From: an uncultured Pelagibacteraceae bacterium
Lineage (GTDB): Bacteria; Pseudomonadota; Alphaproteobacteria; Pelagibacterales; Pelagibacteraceae
Assembly (NCBI GenBank): GCA_902589315.1
Contig: CACISK010000002.1
Span: 123,431-187,430, forward strand
Reading direction: 5' to 3'
DNA: 64,000 bases
The notes under the pieces: model-generated
Seen by the model: the letters and a program-made list of their open reading frames with translations, nothing else
What the model was told of the DNA's origin: nothing
Databases searched by the model: none
Translations under genes and position numbers: made by a program
Part shown: in pieces, positions 48,438 through 61,257 of the stretch
How the letters are laid out: each line of letters starts with the position of its first letter
Position numbering within the stretch: position 1 is the first letter of the stretch

Positions 48438-49907
48438 ATGAAAGTAACAGTAGAAAATAAAAAAGGTTTAGAAAAAGATATAAAAGTTTTTATCGATAAA
48501 AAAACTATATCTGGATATCTCGAAGAAAAATACGAAGAGATTAAAAAAGATGTCGTTTTAAAAGGATTTAGACCAGGTAAAGTTCCTACAGAAATTTTAA
48601 AAAGACAATTTGGAAAAGCTGTATATGGTGAAGTAATTGATAAAGTATTAAAAGATACTACTACTAAAGCTCTTGAAGACAATAAAATTAAACCAGCAGG
48701 TCAGCCTAAGATTGATTTAAAATCATTTGGTGAAGGAAAAGATCTCGAATACACAATTTCTGTAACAGAATTACCTAATGTTGAAGTTGGATCATTAAAA
48801 GATTTAAAAGTCGATGAGTACGTTGTTAAAATCGATCCTAAAGAAACAGATAAAAGAATTGATCAAATAGCCAAAACTCAGAAAAACTTTAAAGATGCTG
48901 AAGAAAGTTACCCAGCTAAAGCGGGTGATTTAGTTGTCTTTGATTATAAAGCCACAGTTGATGGTAAAGATTTTAAAGGAAATGAAGGAAAAAATACTCA
49001 ATTAGAACTCGGAAAAGATTTATTTATTAAAGGATTTGATAAGCAATTAGAAGGTGTCAAAAATAAACAAGATAAAAAAGTAGAAGTTAAACTACCAGAA
49101 AACTTTCCAGAAAAAGAAGTGGCTAATAAATCTGCAGTGTTTAATTGTAAAATTACAGCAGTAAAAAAACCAGAAGAAACAAAAATTGATGATAACTTTG
49201 CAAAAAACTTAGGAGCAAAAGACTTAAATAATTTAAAAGAATTAATATCTAAACAAATCAATGATGAATTTAAAAATTCATTAGAAATGATTTCAAAAAA
49301 ACAAATTCTTGAACAAATTGAAAAACAAAAACTAGACCAGCTACCAGCTAACCTTATTGAACAAGAAGTAAATATATTAGCCCAAGGTATGAAGGAAGAA
49401 GAGAAGAAAAAAAATATGAATTACTTTGAGGAACAAGCAAAAAAAAGAATTAAAACTGGTCTAATTCTAAATGCATTTGGTGAAAAAAATAAAATTAAAG
49501 TTTCTCAAGAAGAGCTAAATGCAGAAATACAAAAACAATTCAGAATGATGCCTGGACAGGAAAAGATGGTCAAAGAGTATTATGAGAAAAATCCAGGAGC
49601 AATTGAGAGTTTAAGAGGTTCTGTATATGAAGAAAAGATAATTGCTGAACTTAAAAAAATTGCAAAAGTAAATAAAAAGGAAATTAGTAAAGAAGAAGCT
49701 GAAAAAATATTAAAAGAAGAGAATGAAAAAAATCTAAAAGAGCAAGAGAAATTAGCAAAATTATCTGAAGGTGCTGATGATAAAGTTAAAGAGAAAAAAG
49801 AAGTTAAGTCAGAAGATAAAAAAGAAAAGAAAACAGCTAAACCATCTAAAGCTCCAAAAAAAGTAGCAAAAAAAACTAAAACAACAAAAAAAGTTAGCAA
49901 AAAGTAA
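48438..49907 (+). CDS. tig: Trigger factor with long Lys-rich C-terminal tail
   Basis: VLKGFRPGKVPTEILKRQFGKAVYGEV; PPIase segment; C-term ...KKTAKPSKAPKKVAKKTKTTKKVSKK. Confidence 0.95.
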   Translation: MKVTVENKKGLEKDIKVFIDKKTISGYLEEKYEEIKKDVVLKGFRPGKVPTEILKRQFGKAVYGEVIDKVLKDTTTKALEDNKIKPAGQPKIDLKSFGEGKDLEYTISVTELPNVEVGSLKDLKVDEYVVKIDPKETDKRIDQIAKTQKNFKDAEESYPAKAGDLVVFDYKATVDGKDFKGNEGKNTQLELGKDLFIKGFDKQLEGVKNKQDKKVEVKLPENFPEKEVANKSAVFNCKITAVKKPEETKIDDNFAKNLGAKDLNNLKELISKQINDEFKNSLEMISKKQILEQIEKQKLDQLPANLIEQEVNILAQGMKEEEKKKNMNYFEEQAKKRIKTGLILNAFGEKNKIKVSQEELNAEIQKQFRMMPGQEKMVKEYYEKNPGAIESLRGSVYEEKIIAELKKIAKVNKKEISKEEAEKILKEENEKNLKEQEKLAKLSEGADDKVKEKKEVKSEDKKEKKTAKPSKAPKKVAKKTKTTKKVSKK

Positions 49908-49938
49908 TCACAAGTTGTATAAGTAAACCGAATCACTT

Positions 49939-50550
49939 ATGACAACAAAAATTCCTGAACATCTAAGTACTTTGATCCCAATGGTAGTTGAGCAATCAAG
50001 CCGTGGTGAAAGAGCTTATGATATTTATTCAAGATTATTAAAAGAGAGAATTGTTTTTGTAGTTGGACCAATTAATGATGCAGTTGCATCTTTGGTTACT
50101 GCTCAATTATTATTTTTAGAGTCTGAAGATCCAAAAAAAGAAATTTCTTTATACATAAATAGTCCAGGTGGATTAGTAACAGCAGGTTTAGGAATTTATG
50201 ACACGATGCAATATATTAAACCTGAAGTCAGCACATTATGTATTGGCCAAGCTGCAAGCATGGGATCATTTTTGTTGGCCGCAGGATCTAAAGGAAAAAG
50301 ATTATCTTTGCCCAATTCAAGAATAATGGTTCATCAACCTTCCGCAGGTTTTCAAGGTCAAGCAACTGATATAGAAATTCATGCAAATGAGGTTATGTCT
50401 TTAAAAAAAAGATTAAATGAAATTTATTCTAAACACACAGGTAAGTCTGTTGATCAAATTAAGGAAGCTTTGGAGAGAGACAATTTTATGACTCCAGATA
50501 ACGCGAAAGATTTTGGTTTGATTGATAAAGTAGTAGAAAAAAGAGACTAA
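49939..50550 (+). CDS. clpP: ATP-dependent Clp protease proteolytic subunit
   Basis: [51 protein letters not shown]. Confidence 0.98.
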   Translation: MTTKIPEHLSTLIPMVVEQSSRGERAYDIYSRLLKERIVFVVGPINDAVASLVTAQLLFLESEDPKKEISLYINSPGGLVTAGLGIYDTMQYIKPEVSTLCIGQAASMGSFLLAAGSKGKRLSLPNSRIMVHQPSAGFQGQATDIEIHANEVMSLKKRLNEIYSKHTGKSVDQIKEALERDNFMTPDNAKDFGLIDKVVEKRD

Positions 50551-50639
50551 ACAACAATATATAGTTTATTCACAACCTACACTTGATTAAGAAGCAATCT
50601 TTGTAATAAAGTATTCAAATTGATTCGTTATAAAAAACT

Positions 50640-51902
50640 ATGAGTAACAATAATAAAAATATTCTTTACTGTTCTTTCTGTGGAAAGAGTCAACATGAAG
50701 TCAGAAAATTAATTGCTGGACCAACAGTTTTTATATGTGATGAGTGTGTTGAATTATGCATGGACATCATCAAAGAAGAGAGCAAAGATACATTTGTAAA
50801 GCATCAAGATGGATTACCATCACCAAAAGAAATTTGTGCAGTTCTTGACGATTATGTAATAGGACAAGATCATGCAAAAAAAGTTCTATCAGTTGCAGTT
50901 CATAATCATTACAAAAGATTAAATTACGAAAATAAAACAAGTAAGAATGTAGAACTTTCCAAATCAAACATTTTATTAGTTGGACCAACAGGATGTGGAA
51001 AAACATTATTAGCACAAACTTTAGCAAGAATTTTAGATGTGCCTTTCACAATGGCAGACGCAACTACATTAACAGAAGCTGGTTATGTTGGTGAGGATGT
51101 AGAAAATATAATTTTAAAACTACTGCAAGCAGCCGATTATAATGTTGAAAAAGCGCAAAGAGGAATTGTTTATATTGATGAGGTGGATAAAATCAGCAGG
51201 AAATCAGAAAATCCATCAATTACTAGAGATGTTTCTGGAGAGGGAGTTCAGCAAGCTTTATTAAAAATAATGGAAGGTACAGTTGCTAGTGTACCTCCTC
51301 AAGGTGGAAGAAAACATCCACAACAAGAATTTTTACAAGTAGATACGACTAATATTCTATTTATATGTGGTGGTGCATTTGCAGGTTTAGACAAAATTAT
51401 TTCTCAAAGAGACAAAGGTTCATCTATTGGTTTTGGAGCTGAGGTTAAAAGTTTAGAAGATAAAAAAGTAGGCGAGTGGATGAAGAATCTTGAACCTGAG
51501 GACTTATTAAAATATGGATTGATACCAGAATTTATTGGAAGATTACCGATAACTGCAACTCTTGATGATCTAGACGAGAAATCTTTAGTTAAAATTCTCT
51601 TAGAACCAAAAAATTCTTTAATAAAGCAATATCAAGAACTATTTAAATTAGAGGGAGTAAAACTTACCTTTAAAGATCAATCAGTAAAAGACATTGCTAA
51701 TAAAGCTATTTCCAAAAAAACTGGAGCAAGAGGACTTAGATCGATTCTTGAAAATATACTATTAAAAACAATGTTTGATCTACCAAGTCAAGATAACATA
51801 GAAGAAGTTATAATTGATTCTGGTGCGGCGAAAGGTATATCTTCACCTGTTATTGTTCATTCAAAGAACAAAACCAAAACTGATAAGACTTCAGCAGCAT
51901 AA
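50640..51902 (+). CDS. clpX: ATP-dependent Clp protease ATP-binding subunit ClpX
   Basis: Zn finger [18 protein letters not shown]...[26 protein letters not shown]. Confidence 0.98.
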   Translation: MSNNNKNILYCSFCGKSQHEVRKLIAGPTVFICDECVELCMDIIKEESKDTFVKHQDGLPSPKEICAVLDDYVIGQDHAKKVLSVAVHNHYKRLNYENKTSKNVELSKSNILLVGPTGCGKTLLAQTLARILDVPFTMADATTLTEAGYVGEDVENIILKLLQAADYNVEKAQRGIVYIDEVDKISRKSENPSITRDVSGEGVQQALLKIMEGTVASVPPQGGRKHPQQEFLQVDTTNILFICGGAFAGLDKIISQRDKGSSIGFGAEVKSLEDKKVGEWMKNLEPEDLLKYGLIPEFIGRLPITATLDDLDEKSLVKILLEPKNSLIKQYQELFKLEGVKLTFKDQSVKDIANKAISKKTGARGLRSILENILLKTMFDLPSQDNIEEVIIDSGAAKGISSPVIVHSKNKTKTDKTSAA

Positions 51903-51964
51903 TTGCTCGTTAATAAACCATAATTTCCTATTGCATTATAAAATATAATATCCATATTTCTCTT

Positions 51965-54352
51965 ATGGATATAAAAGTAACATTGCCATTATTACCATTG
52001 AGAGACATAGTAGTTTTTCCAAGTATGGTAATCCCTTTATTTGTTGGAAGAGATAAGTCTATCACTGCATTAAATGAAGTAATGAAAGGTGATAAAAAAA
52101 TTGTTCTTGTCACGCAAAAAAATTCTGAAGTTGATGATCCTAAAAAAAATGATGTCTTCACTTATGGATGTGAAAGTAATATTTTGCAATTACTTAAACT
52201 GCCTGATGGAACTGTTAAAGTATTAGTTGAAGGTACCAAGAGAGTTAAAATAGTTGATTTTAAAGATGATGAAAAATTTATTAAATGTTCATTCGAGCAT
52301 CAAAAAGATATTATTTCAAAAGATGACGATCTGCTCCCATTAAGTTTAACTGCTATAAAAAGATTAGAAAAACTTACTACAGTTAATAAAAAAATATCCT
52401 CCGAGACGATTAACAATATTAAACAATTAAAAGACCCATCAAAAATTGCAGATAATATAATTTCACATATCAATGCTAGCATTTCAGAGAAACAGCAAAT
52501 TTTTGAAACTTTAGATGTTAAGAAGAGATTAAATAGCGTCATAAAAATAATGGAAAATGAGGCAAGTATTATAGGTGTGGAGAAGAGAATTAGAGGAAGA
52601 GTTAAAACTCAAATGGAGAAAACTCAAAGAGAGTATTATTTAAATGAACAGTTAAAAGCTATTCAAAAAGAATTAGGTGAAATTGAAGATGGTAAGGATG
52701 AGACCACAAGCTTAAAAAAATCAATTTTGAAGGCAAAAATGCCAAAAGAAGTTGAGAAGAAATGCATGTCCGAGTTAAAAAAATTAAAAAATATGAGCCC
52801 AATGTCTGCTGAAGCAACTGTAGTAAGAAACTACCTAGATTGGATGATAGATTTACCATGGTTTAAAAAAGATAAAGTGGACATAGATTTGAACAAAGCT
52901 TTAAAAATTTTAGAAGAAGATCACTTTGGGTTAGAAAAAGTTAAAGAAAGAATAATAGAATTCTTAGCAGTGCAAAAAAGAATGGATAAAATAAAAGGCC
53001 CTATTCTATGTTTAGTAGGTCCGCCAGGTGTAGGAAAAACTTCTTTAGGTAAATCAATAGCTAAGGCAACTAATAGACAATTTGTAAGAATGTCTTTAGG
53101 CGGCGTGAGAGATGAAGCAGAAGTAAGAGGTCACAGAAGAACTTATATTGGTTCACTTCCTGGAAAAATTATCCAGATGATGAAAAAAGCTGGTACTAAA
53201 AATCCATTATTTTTGCTTGATGAAATTGATAAAGTTGGAAACGATTATAGAGGTGATCCATCATCGGCTTTATTAGAGGCTTTGGATCCTGAGCAGAATA
53301 CAACATTTAATGATCATTACCTTGAAGTTGATTATGATTTATCAGATGTAATGTTTGTAACAACAGCAAACACACTAAATATTCTTCCACCTCTTTTAGA
53401 TAGAATGGAAGTCATAAGAATTCCAGGATATACAGAGGATGAGAAGATTAATATTGCTAACAAATATTTACTTCCTAAACAAATTAAAGACAACGGTGTC
53501 AAAGAAGGTGAAATGAAGTTAGCTGACGACACAATTAAAGAAATTATAAGAAGTTATACAAGAGAAAGCGGTGTTAGAAATTTAGAAAGAGAAATATCTA
53601 AAGTAACAAGAAAAGTTGTAAAAAAAGTAGTTAATAACGAAGAAAAAAGTGTTGAGGTTAATGAAAAAAATATACCTGATTTTCTTGGAATTAAGAAATT
53701 TAAATTTGGTGAACTAGAAGCAAAGGATAAAGTTGGAATAGTCATAGGTTTAGCTTGGACAGAGTTTGGTGGAGAAATATTAAAAGTTGAAACAGTTAAC
53801 ATGACGGGTAAAGGCAGAATGCAAATAACTGGTAAGCTAGGTGATGTGATGCAAGAGTCTGTAAAAGCTGCAAAATCTTATGTAAGATCAAAATGCTTAG
53901 AATTTGGTGTAACACCACCACTATTTGAAAAAAAAGATTTTCATATACATGTTCCAGAAGGTGCAACACCAAAAGATGGTCCCTCCGCAGGTATAGCTAT
54001 GGTTACATCAATAGTATCTTCAATTACCAAAGTTCCAGTTAAGAGAGAAATTGCTATGACTGGAGAGGTAACAATTACAGGTCAAGTTTTACCTATTGGT
54101 GGACTTAAAGAAAAACTACTAGCAGCTCATAGAGCTGGTGTTAAAAAAGTTTTGATACCTAAAGAGAATGAAAAAGATTTAGTTGATGTGCCAAAAAAAG
54201 TGAAAGATGATATTGAAATAGTTCCAGTAGAAACTGCTGATGAAGTAATTAAAATAGCTTTAACTAAAGAATTGAAGCCTACAGAATGGACTGAAGTAGA
54301 TAAATTAACAGAAACTAAAAAAGACGATAAATCTCAAGCTAGTATTCAGTAA
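51965..54352 (+). CDS. lon: ATP-dependent protease La
   Basis: LPLRDIVVFPSMVIPLFVGR; GPPGVGKTSLGKSIA; PKDGPSAGIAM catalytic Ser. Confidence 0.98.
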   Translation: MDIKVTLPLLPLRDIVVFPSMVIPLFVGRDKSITALNEVMKGDKKIVLVTQKNSEVDDPKKNDVFTYGCESNILQLLKLPDGTVKVLVEGTKRVKIVDFKDDEKFIKCSFEHQKDIISKDDDLLPLSLTAIKRLEKLTTVNKKISSETINNIKQLKDPSKIADNIISHINASISEKQQIFETLDVKKRLNSVIKIMENEASIIGVEKRIRGRVKTQMEKTQREYYLNEQLKAIQKELGEIEDGKDETTSLKKSILKAKMPKEVEKKCMSELKKLKNMSPMSAEATVVRNYLDWMIDLPWFKKDKVDIDLNKALKILEEDHFGLEKVKERIIEFLAVQKRMDKIKGPILCLVGPPGVGKTSLGKSIAKATNRQFVRMSLGGVRDEAEVRGHRRTYIGSLPGKIIQMMKKAGTKNPLFLLDEIDKVGNDYRGDPSSALLEALDPEQNTTFNDHYLEVDYDLSDVMFVTTANTLNILPPLLDRMEVIRIPGYTEDEKINIANKYLLPKQIKDNGVKEGEMKLADDTIKEIIRSYTRESGVRNLEREISKVTRKVVKKVVNNEEKSVEVNEKNIPDFLGIKKFKFGELEAKDKVGIVIGLAWTEFGGEILKVETVNMTGKGRMQITGKLGDVMQESVKAAKSYVRSKCLEFGVTPPLFEKKDFHIHVPEGATPKDGPSAGIAMVTSIVSSITKVPVKREIAMTGEVTITGQVLPIGGLKEKLLAAHRAGVKKVLIPKENEKDLVDVPKKVKDDIEIVPVETADEVIKIALTKELKPTEWTEVDKLTETKKDDKSQASIQ

Positions 54353-54399
54353 TTAACAATTTACATTATAATAACCTTGATGTAATAGTACCATGTTTT

Positions 54400-54475
54400 G
54401 GGCGGTTAGCTCAGTTGGTAGAGCATCTCGTTTACACCGAGGGGGTCAAAGGTTCGAGTCCTTTACTGCCCACCA
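54400..54475 (+). tRNA. tRNA-Val(TAC), CCA encoded
   Basis: GGGCGGT TAGCTCAGTTGGTAGAGCA TCTCG TTTACAC CGAGG ... ACTGCCC ACCA. Confidence 0.95.
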
Positions 54476-54481
54476 GAACAC

Positions 54482-54558
54482 GGGGGTGTAGCTCAGTTGG
54501 TTAGAGCGATCGCCTGTCACGCGATAGGTCGAGGGTTCGAGTCCCTTCACTCCCGCCA
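54482..54558 (+). tRNA. tRNA-Asp(GTC), CCA encoded
   Basis: GGGGGTG TAGCTCAGTTGGTTAGAGCG ATCGC CTGTCAC GCGAT ... GGTTCGAGTCC ... CACTCCC GCCA. Confidence 0.95.
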
Positions 54559-54641
54559 TCAAATAAATGAATAAAATAAAGCCTTAAAATGTGACCTATC
54601 TGCTCTTTTAGTTGATCTAAAAGGTGCTATATAGACTCAAC

Positions 54642-55010
54642 ATGCTTGCGGAATTTTTAAAAGATTATTTGCCAATAATTGTATTTTTGCTAGTTGCACT
54701 TGTATTAAGTATTGCATTTGTGGCGGTCAATTATTTAGCATCACCAAAAAATCCCGATCCAGAAAAATTATCAGCATATGAATGTGGATTCGAACCATTT
54801 AATGACTCTAGAATGGAATTTGATGTTAGATTTTATCTTGTTGCAATATTATTTATTATTTTCGATTTAGAAATCGCTTTTCTATTTCCCTGGGCAATAT
54901 CTCTAGGCAAAATCGGAATATTCGGATTTACATCAATGATGATCTTCTTATTTATACTTACTATTGGGTTTATTTATGAATGGAAAAAAGGAGCATTAGA
55001 TTGGGAATAA
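54642..55010 (+). CDS. nuoA: NADH-quinone oxidoreductase subunit A
   Basis: [41 protein letters not shown]; probable start at MLAEFL rather than upstream Met. Confidence 0.96.
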   Translation: MLAEFLKDYLPIIVFLLVALVLSIAFVAVNYLASPKNPDPEKLSAYECGFEPFNDSRMEFDVRFYLVAILFIIFDLEIAFLFPWAISLGKIGIFGFTSMMIFLFILTIGFIYEWKKGALDWE

Positions 55011-55011
55011 A

Positions 55012-55533
55012 ATGAATTTAGAAGAAAGAAAAAAAAATATTCCAGAAGAATTTAAACAATTAGCACAAGATTTTAGTGATAATGGTTTTATAACAACATC
55101 ACTAGATAATCTTGTTAACTGGGCTAGAACTGGATCATTACATTGGATGACTTTTGGTCTTGCATGTTGTGCAGTTGAAATGATGCAAACTTCCATGCCA
55201 AGATATGATTTAGAGAGATTTGGTGCTGCCCCTAGAGCTTCACCTAGACAATCAGATGTTATGATTGTTGCTGGAACTCTAACAAATAAAATGGCTCCAG
55301 CACTTAGAAAAGTTTATGATCAGATGCCAGAACCAAGGTATGTAATTTCCATGGGAAGTTGTGCAAATGGTGGAGGATATTATCATTACTCTTACTCTGT
55401 AGTAAGGGGATGCGATCGTATTGTACCAGTTGATGTATATGTTCCGGGGTGCCCTCCTTCTGCTGAAGCACTTTTATATGGGATAATGCAACTTCAAAAG
55501 AAAATCAGGAACAAAGGTTCTCTGGAAAGATAA
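55012..55533 (+). CDS. nuoB: NADH-quinone oxidoreductase subunit B
   Basis: [43 protein letters not shown]. Confidence 0.98.
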   Translation: MNLEERKKNIPEEFKQLAQDFSDNGFITTSLDNLVNWARTGSLHWMTFGLACCAVEMMQTSMPRYDLERFGAAPRASPRQSDVMIVAGTLTNKMAPALRKVYDQMPEPRYVISMGSCANGGGYYHYSYSVVRGCDRIVPVDVYVPGCPPSAEALLYGIMQLQKKIRNKGSLER

Positions 55534-55536
55534 AAA

Positions 55537-56127
55537 ATGCAAAACATCCAGGATTTAGAAAAAATTTTGAATTCAGAACTAAATACAAAAATAAAAAGTT
55601 CTTTAATCAAACATAATCAAATTTACTTAAAAATTGATGAAACGGACTTAACAGAAGTTATTTTATTCTTAAAAACAAATTCAAAAACTAAATTTAGACA
55701 ATTGATAGATATCACAGCTGTAGATTTTCCTGAAAATGAAGTTAGATTCAAATTAGTTTATCTATTATTAAGTCATGAATTTAATCAAAGAATTATCTTA
55801 GAGATGGATGTAAAAGAAAAAGAAATTGTTGGTTCAATAACATCTATATTTCCTGCTGCAAATTGGATGGAAAGGGAAGTATTTGACATGTATGGAATTG
55901 ATTTTAAAGATCATCCAGACCTGAGAAGAATACTTACAGATTATGGCTTTGAAGGACATCCATTAAGAAAAGATTTTCCTTTAACAGGTCATAATGAAGT
56001 TAGATACAGTCATGAAACTAAGAAAGTTATTTATGAACCAGTAAAATTAGAACAAAATTATAGAAACTTCGATTATGAAAGTCCTTGGGAAGGAACCAAG
56101 TATATAAAAGATCAAACTAAAGAATAA
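55537..56127 (+). CDS. nuoC: NADH-quinone oxidoreductase subunit C
   Basis: [45 protein letters not shown]. Confidence 0.97.
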   Translation: MQNIQDLEKILNSELNTKIKSSLIKHNQIYLKIDETDLTEVILFLKTNSKTKFRQLIDITAVDFPENEVRFKLVYLLLSHEFNQRIILEMDVKEKEIVGSITSIFPAANWMEREVFDMYGIDFKDHPDLRRILTDYGFEGHPLRKDFPLTGHNEVRYSHETKKVIYEPVKLEQNYRNFDYESPWEGTKYIKDQTKE

Positions 56128-57302
56128 TGGCAAAAGAAACTAAAACTTTGAATCTAAATTTTGGACCTCAACATCCAGCTGCCCATGGAGTTTTAAGATT
56201 AATATTGCAGTTAGATGGCGAAATTGTTGAAAAAGCAGATCCACACATTGGTTTATTGCATAGGGGTACAGAAAAATTAATTGAAAATAAAACTTATACC
56301 CAAGCTGTTCCGTATTTTGATCGATTAGATTATGTAGCACCAATGAACCAAGAACACGCTTTTGCTTTAGCAATTGAAAAAATTCTAAAAATAGAAGTTC
56401 CGATAAGAGCTCAATACATAAGAGTAATGTTTTGTGAAATTGGAAGAATACTTAGTCATATTTTAAATGTTACAACACAAGCAATGGATGTTGGTGCGTT
56501 AACTCCTACTTTATGGGGATTTGAAGAAAGAGAAATATTAATGGGTTTTTATGAAAAAGTTTCTGGTTCTAGATTGCATGCTAATTATTTTAGAGCTGGG
56601 GGAGTACATCAAGACCTACCAAAAGGATTAGATAAAGAGATCGGAAAATTTTGTGAAAGATTTCCAAAAATAATAAATGATTTAGAATTACTTTTAACTG
56701 ATAACCGAATATTTAAGCAAAGGAACGTTGATATAGGTGTAGTATCAAAACAAGATGCTCTCGATTATTCTTTTTCAGGTGTTATGTTGAGAGGATCTGG
56801 CGTCCCTTGGGATTTAAGAAAATCCCAGCCGTACGATTGTTATGAACAATTCGAATTCAAAATTCCAGTAGGAAAAAATGGAGATTGTTACGATAGATAC
56901 CTATGCAGAATTGAAGAAATGAAAGAAAGTGTAAATATAATAAGTCAATGCTTAGCAAATTTACCTGTTGGTCCAATTAAAACTGATGATGGAAAAATCA
57001 GTCCACCACCAAAAAAAGAATTAAAACAATCTATGGAAGCATTGATCCATCATTTCAAGTTATATACCGAAGGTTATAGGGTTGATAAAGATGAAATATA
57101 TACAGCTGTAGAAGCTCCTAAAGGAGAATTTGGTGTTTACTTAATTTCTGATGGTTCAAGCAAACCTTACAAATGCAAAATTAGAGCTCCAGGATTTTCT
57201 CATTTGCAAGCAATGGATTACTTAATTAAAGGTCATATGTTAGCTGATGTTCCTGCAGTTTTAGGTTCAATGGATATTGTTTTTGGAGAGGTAGATAGAT
57301 AA
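56127..57302 (+). CDS. nuoD: NADH-quinone oxidoreductase subunit D
   Basis: [41 protein letters not shown]. Confidence 0.98.
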   Translation: MAKETKTLNLNFGPQHPAAHGVLRLILQLDGEIVEKADPHIGLLHRGTEKLIENKTYTQAVPYFDRLDYVAPMNQEHAFALAIEKILKIEVPIRAQYIRVMFCEIGRILSHILNVTTQAMDVGALTPTLWGFEEREILMGFYEKVSGSRLHANYFRAGGVHQDLPKGLDKEIGKFCERFPKIINDLELLLTDNRIFKQRNVDIGVVSKQDALDYSFSGVMLRGSGVPWDLRKSQPYDCYEQFEFKIPVGKNGDCYDRYLCRIEEMKESVNIISQCLANLPVGPIKTDDGKISPPPKKELKQSMEALIHHFKLYTEGYRVDKDEIYTAVEAPKGEFGVYLISDGSSKPYKCKIRAPGFSHLQAMDYLIKGHMLADVPAVLGSMDIVFGEVDR

Positions 57303-57910
57303 TGGCTGTTAAAAAAATATCAAAAGTACAACCTGAAAAATTTGAGTTTAATAAAAAAAACAAAGAAACTGCTGATAGTATTATTAAAAATTATCCTTCT
57401 GGAAAACAACAAAGTGCGGTTATGGCTTTATTGTACTTAGCACAAAAACAAAATGATAATTGGATACCTTTAAGTGCAATGAAATACATAGCAAAGTATT
57501 TAGATATGCCCTACATAAAAGTATATGAAGTAGCTACATTTTATAGCATGTATAATTTAACTCCAGTTGGTAAATATTTCTTTCAAATATGTACTACAAC
57601 CCCATGTATGTTAAGGGGTGCGTATAATTTGGTAGATATTTGTAAACGAAAAATTTCTGAAGAAGAAAATCGTTTATCAGAGGATGGAAAAACCTCTTGG
57701 TTAGAAGTAGAATGTTTGGGCGCTTGTGTGAATGCTCCTATGCTTCAATTAAATGAGGATTATTATGAGGATTTAGATCCAACAAAACTTGAGCAAATAA
57801 TTGATAAAATAAGTAATGATGAAGTTCCTCAACCAGGATCATATAGAGGCAGATTAAGTTCTGAACCAGAAAATACTAGAAAAACATTAATAGGTAATAA
57901 AAATGCTTGA
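57302..57910 (+). CDS. nuoE: NADH-quinone oxidoreductase subunit E
   Basis: [41 protein letters not shown]. Confidence 0.97.
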   Translation: MAVKKISKVQPEKFEFNKKNKETADSIIKNYPSGKQQSAVMALLYLAQKQNDNWIPLSAMKYIAKYLDMPYIKVYEVATFYSMYNLTPVGKYFFQICTTTPCMLRGAYNLVDICKRKISEEENRLSEDGKTSWLEVECLGACVNAPMLQLNEDYYEDLDPTKLEQIIDKISNDEVPQPGSYRGRLSSEPENTRKTLIGNKNA

Positions 57911-59234
57911 AGATAAGGATAGAATTTTTCAAAATTTATACAATGATTTTGGTGCTGATTTAGCATCTGCAAAACAAAGGGGAGACTGGAAGGATACAAA
58001 AGAAATTTGCGGCAAAGGAAGAGAATGGATAATTAATGAAATTAAAACATCAGAACTTAGAGGAAGAGGTGGTGCTGGATTTCCTACAGGATTGAAATGG
58101 TCTTTTGCCCCAAAAGAAGTTGGATCAAGACCACATTATTTAGTAATTAATGCCGATGAGTCTGAGCCTGGCACGTGCAAAGATAGAGATATTCTAAGAT
58201 TTGAACCTCATAAATTAATAGAAGGCTGCTTAATTGCATCTTACGCAGTTAATGCACACAAGTGTTATATTTATATAAGAGGGGAATATTTTAATGAAGG
58301 ACAAAAACTTCAAACAGCTATCGATGAAGCTTACAAAGATGGTCTCTTAGGAAAAAATTCTGCAGGAACTGATTGGGAATTAGATATTTATATTCATTAT
58401 GGTGCAGGTGCTTATATCTGTGGTGAGGAAACTGCTTTGCTCGAGAGTATTGAAGGAAAAAAAGGTCAACCAAGATTGAAACCTCCGTTTCCAGCTTTAA
58501 TAGGTCTTTATGGTTGCCCGACAATAATAAACAATGTTGAAACAATTTCTGTGGTACCAACTATACTTAGAAGAGGTGGAAAATGGTTTTCATCACTGGG
58601 TAGACCAAAAAATACTGGTTCTAAAATATATTGTATTTCAGGAAATGTAAATAATCCCTGCAACGTAGAAGAAGAAATGGGAATTCCATTAAAAGAATTA
58701 ATTGAAAAACATGCAGGTGGAGTAATAGGTGGATGGGATAATCTAAAAGCAGTAATACCTGGTGGTTCATCAATGCCATTACTTCCAAAAGAAACATGTG
58801 AAACAATTAAAATGGACTTTGATGAATGTGTTGAGAATAAAACTGGTTTAGGAACAGCTGGTATTGTTGTTATAAATAAAGATCAAGACATTATTAAGTG
58901 TATGGCAAGAATAGCAAGATTTTATAAACACGAGAGCTGCGGTCAATGTACACCATGCAGAGAAGGTTCTGGTTGGATGTGGAGAATGTTAGAGAGAATG
59001 GCCAAAGGCGAAGCCACAAGAGATGAAGTGGATATGTTATTAGATGTAACAAAACAAATTGAAGGTCATACAATTTGTGCTTTTGGAGAAGGATCTTCAT
59101 GGCCTGTTCAAGGATTGATCAGAAATTTTAAAGATGAAATTATTGAAAGAAATAAGTTTGATCCGATTGTGAAAAAGCAAAAAGATATACCATATTTAGT
59201 TGACCAACATTTATTAGAAAAAGAAAATGCTTAA
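57903..59234 (+). CDS. nuoF: NADH-quinone oxidoreductase subunit F
   Basis: [59 protein letters not shown]. Confidence 0.98.
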   Translation: MLEDKDRIFQNLYNDFGADLASAKQRGDWKDTKEICGKGREWIINEIKTSELRGRGGAGFPTGLKWSFAPKEVGSRPHYLVINADESEPGTCKDRDILRFEPHKLIEGCLIASYAVNAHKCYIYIRGEYFNEGQKLQTAIDEAYKDGLLGKNSAGTDWELDIYIHYGAGAYICGEETALLESIEGKKGQPRLKPPFPALIGLYGCPTIINNVETISVVPTILRRGGKWFSSLGRPKNTGSKIYCISGNVNNPCNVEEEMGIPLKELIEKHAGGVIGGWDNLKAVIPGGSSMPLLPKETCETIKMDFDECVENKTGLGTAGIVVINKDQDIIKCMARIARFYKHESCGQCTPCREGSGWMWRMLERMAKGEATRDEVDMLLDVTKQIEGHTICAFGEGSSWPVQGLIRNFKDEIIERNKFDPIVKKQKDIPYLVDQHLLEKENA

Positions 59235-61257
59235 ACTTAAAGTAAATGACATTGATGTAGAGGTAGAAGAAGGAACTACAGTATTGCAAGCATGTGAACA
59301 AGCTGGAGCAGAGATACCAAGGTTCTGTTATCACGAAAAATTATCAATAGCTGGAAATTGTAGAATGTGTTTAGTTGAAATGGAAAAATCTCCTAAGCCA
59401 ATAGCATCTTGCGCGATGCCTGCTGCAGAGGGGATGGTGCTTAGAACTAACACCGAAAAAGTGAAAAAAGCGAGAAAAGGTGTAATGGAATTTTTACTAG
59501 CAAACCATCCGCTAGATTGTCCAGTATGTGATCAAGGTGGGGAATGTGATTTACAAGACCAATCTATGTATTACGGAATTGATAAATCAAGATTTAAAGA
59601 AAATAAAAGATATGTACCCGAAAAATATATGGGTCCACTAATTAAAACTCAAATGACAAGATGTATTCATTGCACAAGATGTATTAGATTTGCAACCGAA
59701 GTTGCTGGAGTTCCTGAACTTGGAGCAATCGGTAGAGGTGAGAATATGCAAATTACTACTTATTTGGAAAAGGCAATGGAGTCTGAACTCTCAGCTAATG
59801 TTATTGATTTATGTCCTGTCGGTGCACTTACATCAAAGCCCTATGTCTTCGAAGCTAGACCATGGGAACTTAAAAAAACCGAGACAATTGATGTGATGGA
59901 TGCTGTTGGATCAAATATAAGAGTCGATACATACGGATGGGAAGTCAAGAGAGTTCTTCCAAGAATTAATGAAGAAATAAATGAAGAATGGATATCAGAT
60001 AAAACCAGATATGCATGTGATGGCTTAAAAAATCAAAGATTAGATACACCTTATGTAAAGATTAATAATAAATTAAAGCCATCAAGTTGGGAAGAAGCTT
60101 TTAAAGCTGTATCTGAAAGAATTTCAAAAACAAAGTCTGAAAAAATTGCTGGATTTATAGGTGATATGACAAATATGGAAACTACTTTTGCAGCAAAAGA
60201 TTTTTTTGAAAAAACGATTAAGTCTGAAAATTTGGAATCTAGATATGAAAAATTATATATTAATACAAATTTAAGAAGTAATTATCTATTTAACAGTTCC
60301 ATTGAAGGAATAGAAAAAAGCGATTTAATAATTCTAATAGGTACAAATCCAAGATTTGAAGCAACAATATTAAACTCTCGAATTAGAAAAAATTATTTAA
60401 AAAATAAGACAGAAATTATATCTTTAGGTGATGTTGGTGATTTAACTTATCCTTACAAAGTTATATCGAATAATACCGACTCTATAAAAGATATTATTGA
60501 TAATAAGCATGAAATTTCAGAAAAAATTAAAAAATCGAAATATCCAAGTATAATTTTTGGACAATCAGTTCTTAAACTTAAGTCGGCACCTTATATTTTT
60601 GAAGAATTCAAAAAATATCTATTAGAAAATAATAAAATTTCTGATGATTGGAATGCATTAAATATATTATCAAAAAATTCATCCACAGTAGGCTCATATG
60701 ACTTAAATGTATTATCAAAAAATTCTAGCTACGAAATATTGAATAAATTAGAAAACAATAACTTTGAAATTTTAATTCTATTTGGCCAAGATAATTTAAA
60801 ATTTGAGAAAAAAAATGAATTTATAATATATATAGGTAGCCACGGTGATAAAGGTGCAAGTATTGCTGATGTAATTCTGCCTGGTGCTACTTACACAGAA
60901 CAAGATGGTTATTTTACAAACCTTGAAGGAAAATTACAAAAAGCCTACAAGGCATCATATCCACCAGGAGAAGCGAAAGAGGATTGGCAAATAATAAATG
61001 AATTGTCTTCATTCATTAAGAGAAAAAATTTATACAAAGATAAAAATCAACTTATCGATTCATTAATAAATTATTTAAATCTTAATAATAAAAATGAAGC
61101 TGATTTTGAGGTGCCTGAATATAATTTTAAATCAGAAAAAATTATTACTGAAGAGATTGATTATTATCACTCCAATGTAATAGCAAGAGCGTCAAAAACA
61201 ATGTCAGAGTGTAAAAATATTAGAATGAGTTTACCAAAAACTGGAACCGATAATTAA
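59227..61257 (+). CDS. nuoG: NADH-quinone oxidoreductase subunit G
   Basis: [66 protein letters not shown]. Confidence 0.97.
   Translation: MLKLKVNDIDVEVEEGTTVLQACEQAGAEIPRFCYHEKLSIAGNCRMCLVEMEKSPKPIASCAMPAAEGMVLRTNTEKVKKARKGVMEFLLANHPLDCPVCDQGGECDLQDQSMYYGIDKSRFKENKRYVPEKYMGPLIKTQMTRCIHCTRCIRFATEVAGVPELGAIGRGENMQITTYLEKAMESELSANVIDLCPVGALTSKPYVFEARPWELKKTETIDVMDAVGSNIRVDTYGWEVKRVLPRINEEINEEWISDKTRYACDGLKNQRLDTPYVKINNKLKPSSWEEAFKAVSERISKTKSEKIAGFIGDMTNMETTFAAKDFFEKTIKSENLESRYEKLYINTNLRSNYLFNSSIEGIEKSDLIILIGTNPRFEATILNSRIRKNYLKNKTEIISLGDVGDLTYPYKVISNNTDSIKDIIDNKHEISEKIKKSKYPSIIFGQSVLKLKSAPYIFEEFKKYLLENNKISDDWNALNILSKNSSTVGSYDLNVLSKNSSYEILNKLENNNFEILILFGQDNLKFEKKNEFIIYIGSHGDKGASIADVILPGATYTEQDGYFTNLEGKLQKAYKASYPPGEAKEDWQIINELSSFIKRKNLYKDKNQLIDSLINYLNLNNKNEADFEVPEYNFKSEKIITEEIDYYHSNVIARASKTMSECKNIRMSLPKTGTDN

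Noticed and set aside
49580-49936. 118-aa Phe/Ser-rich minus-strand ORF inside tig
   Set aside because: Composition is the complement of Lys-rich codons in the tig tail; not independent coding.
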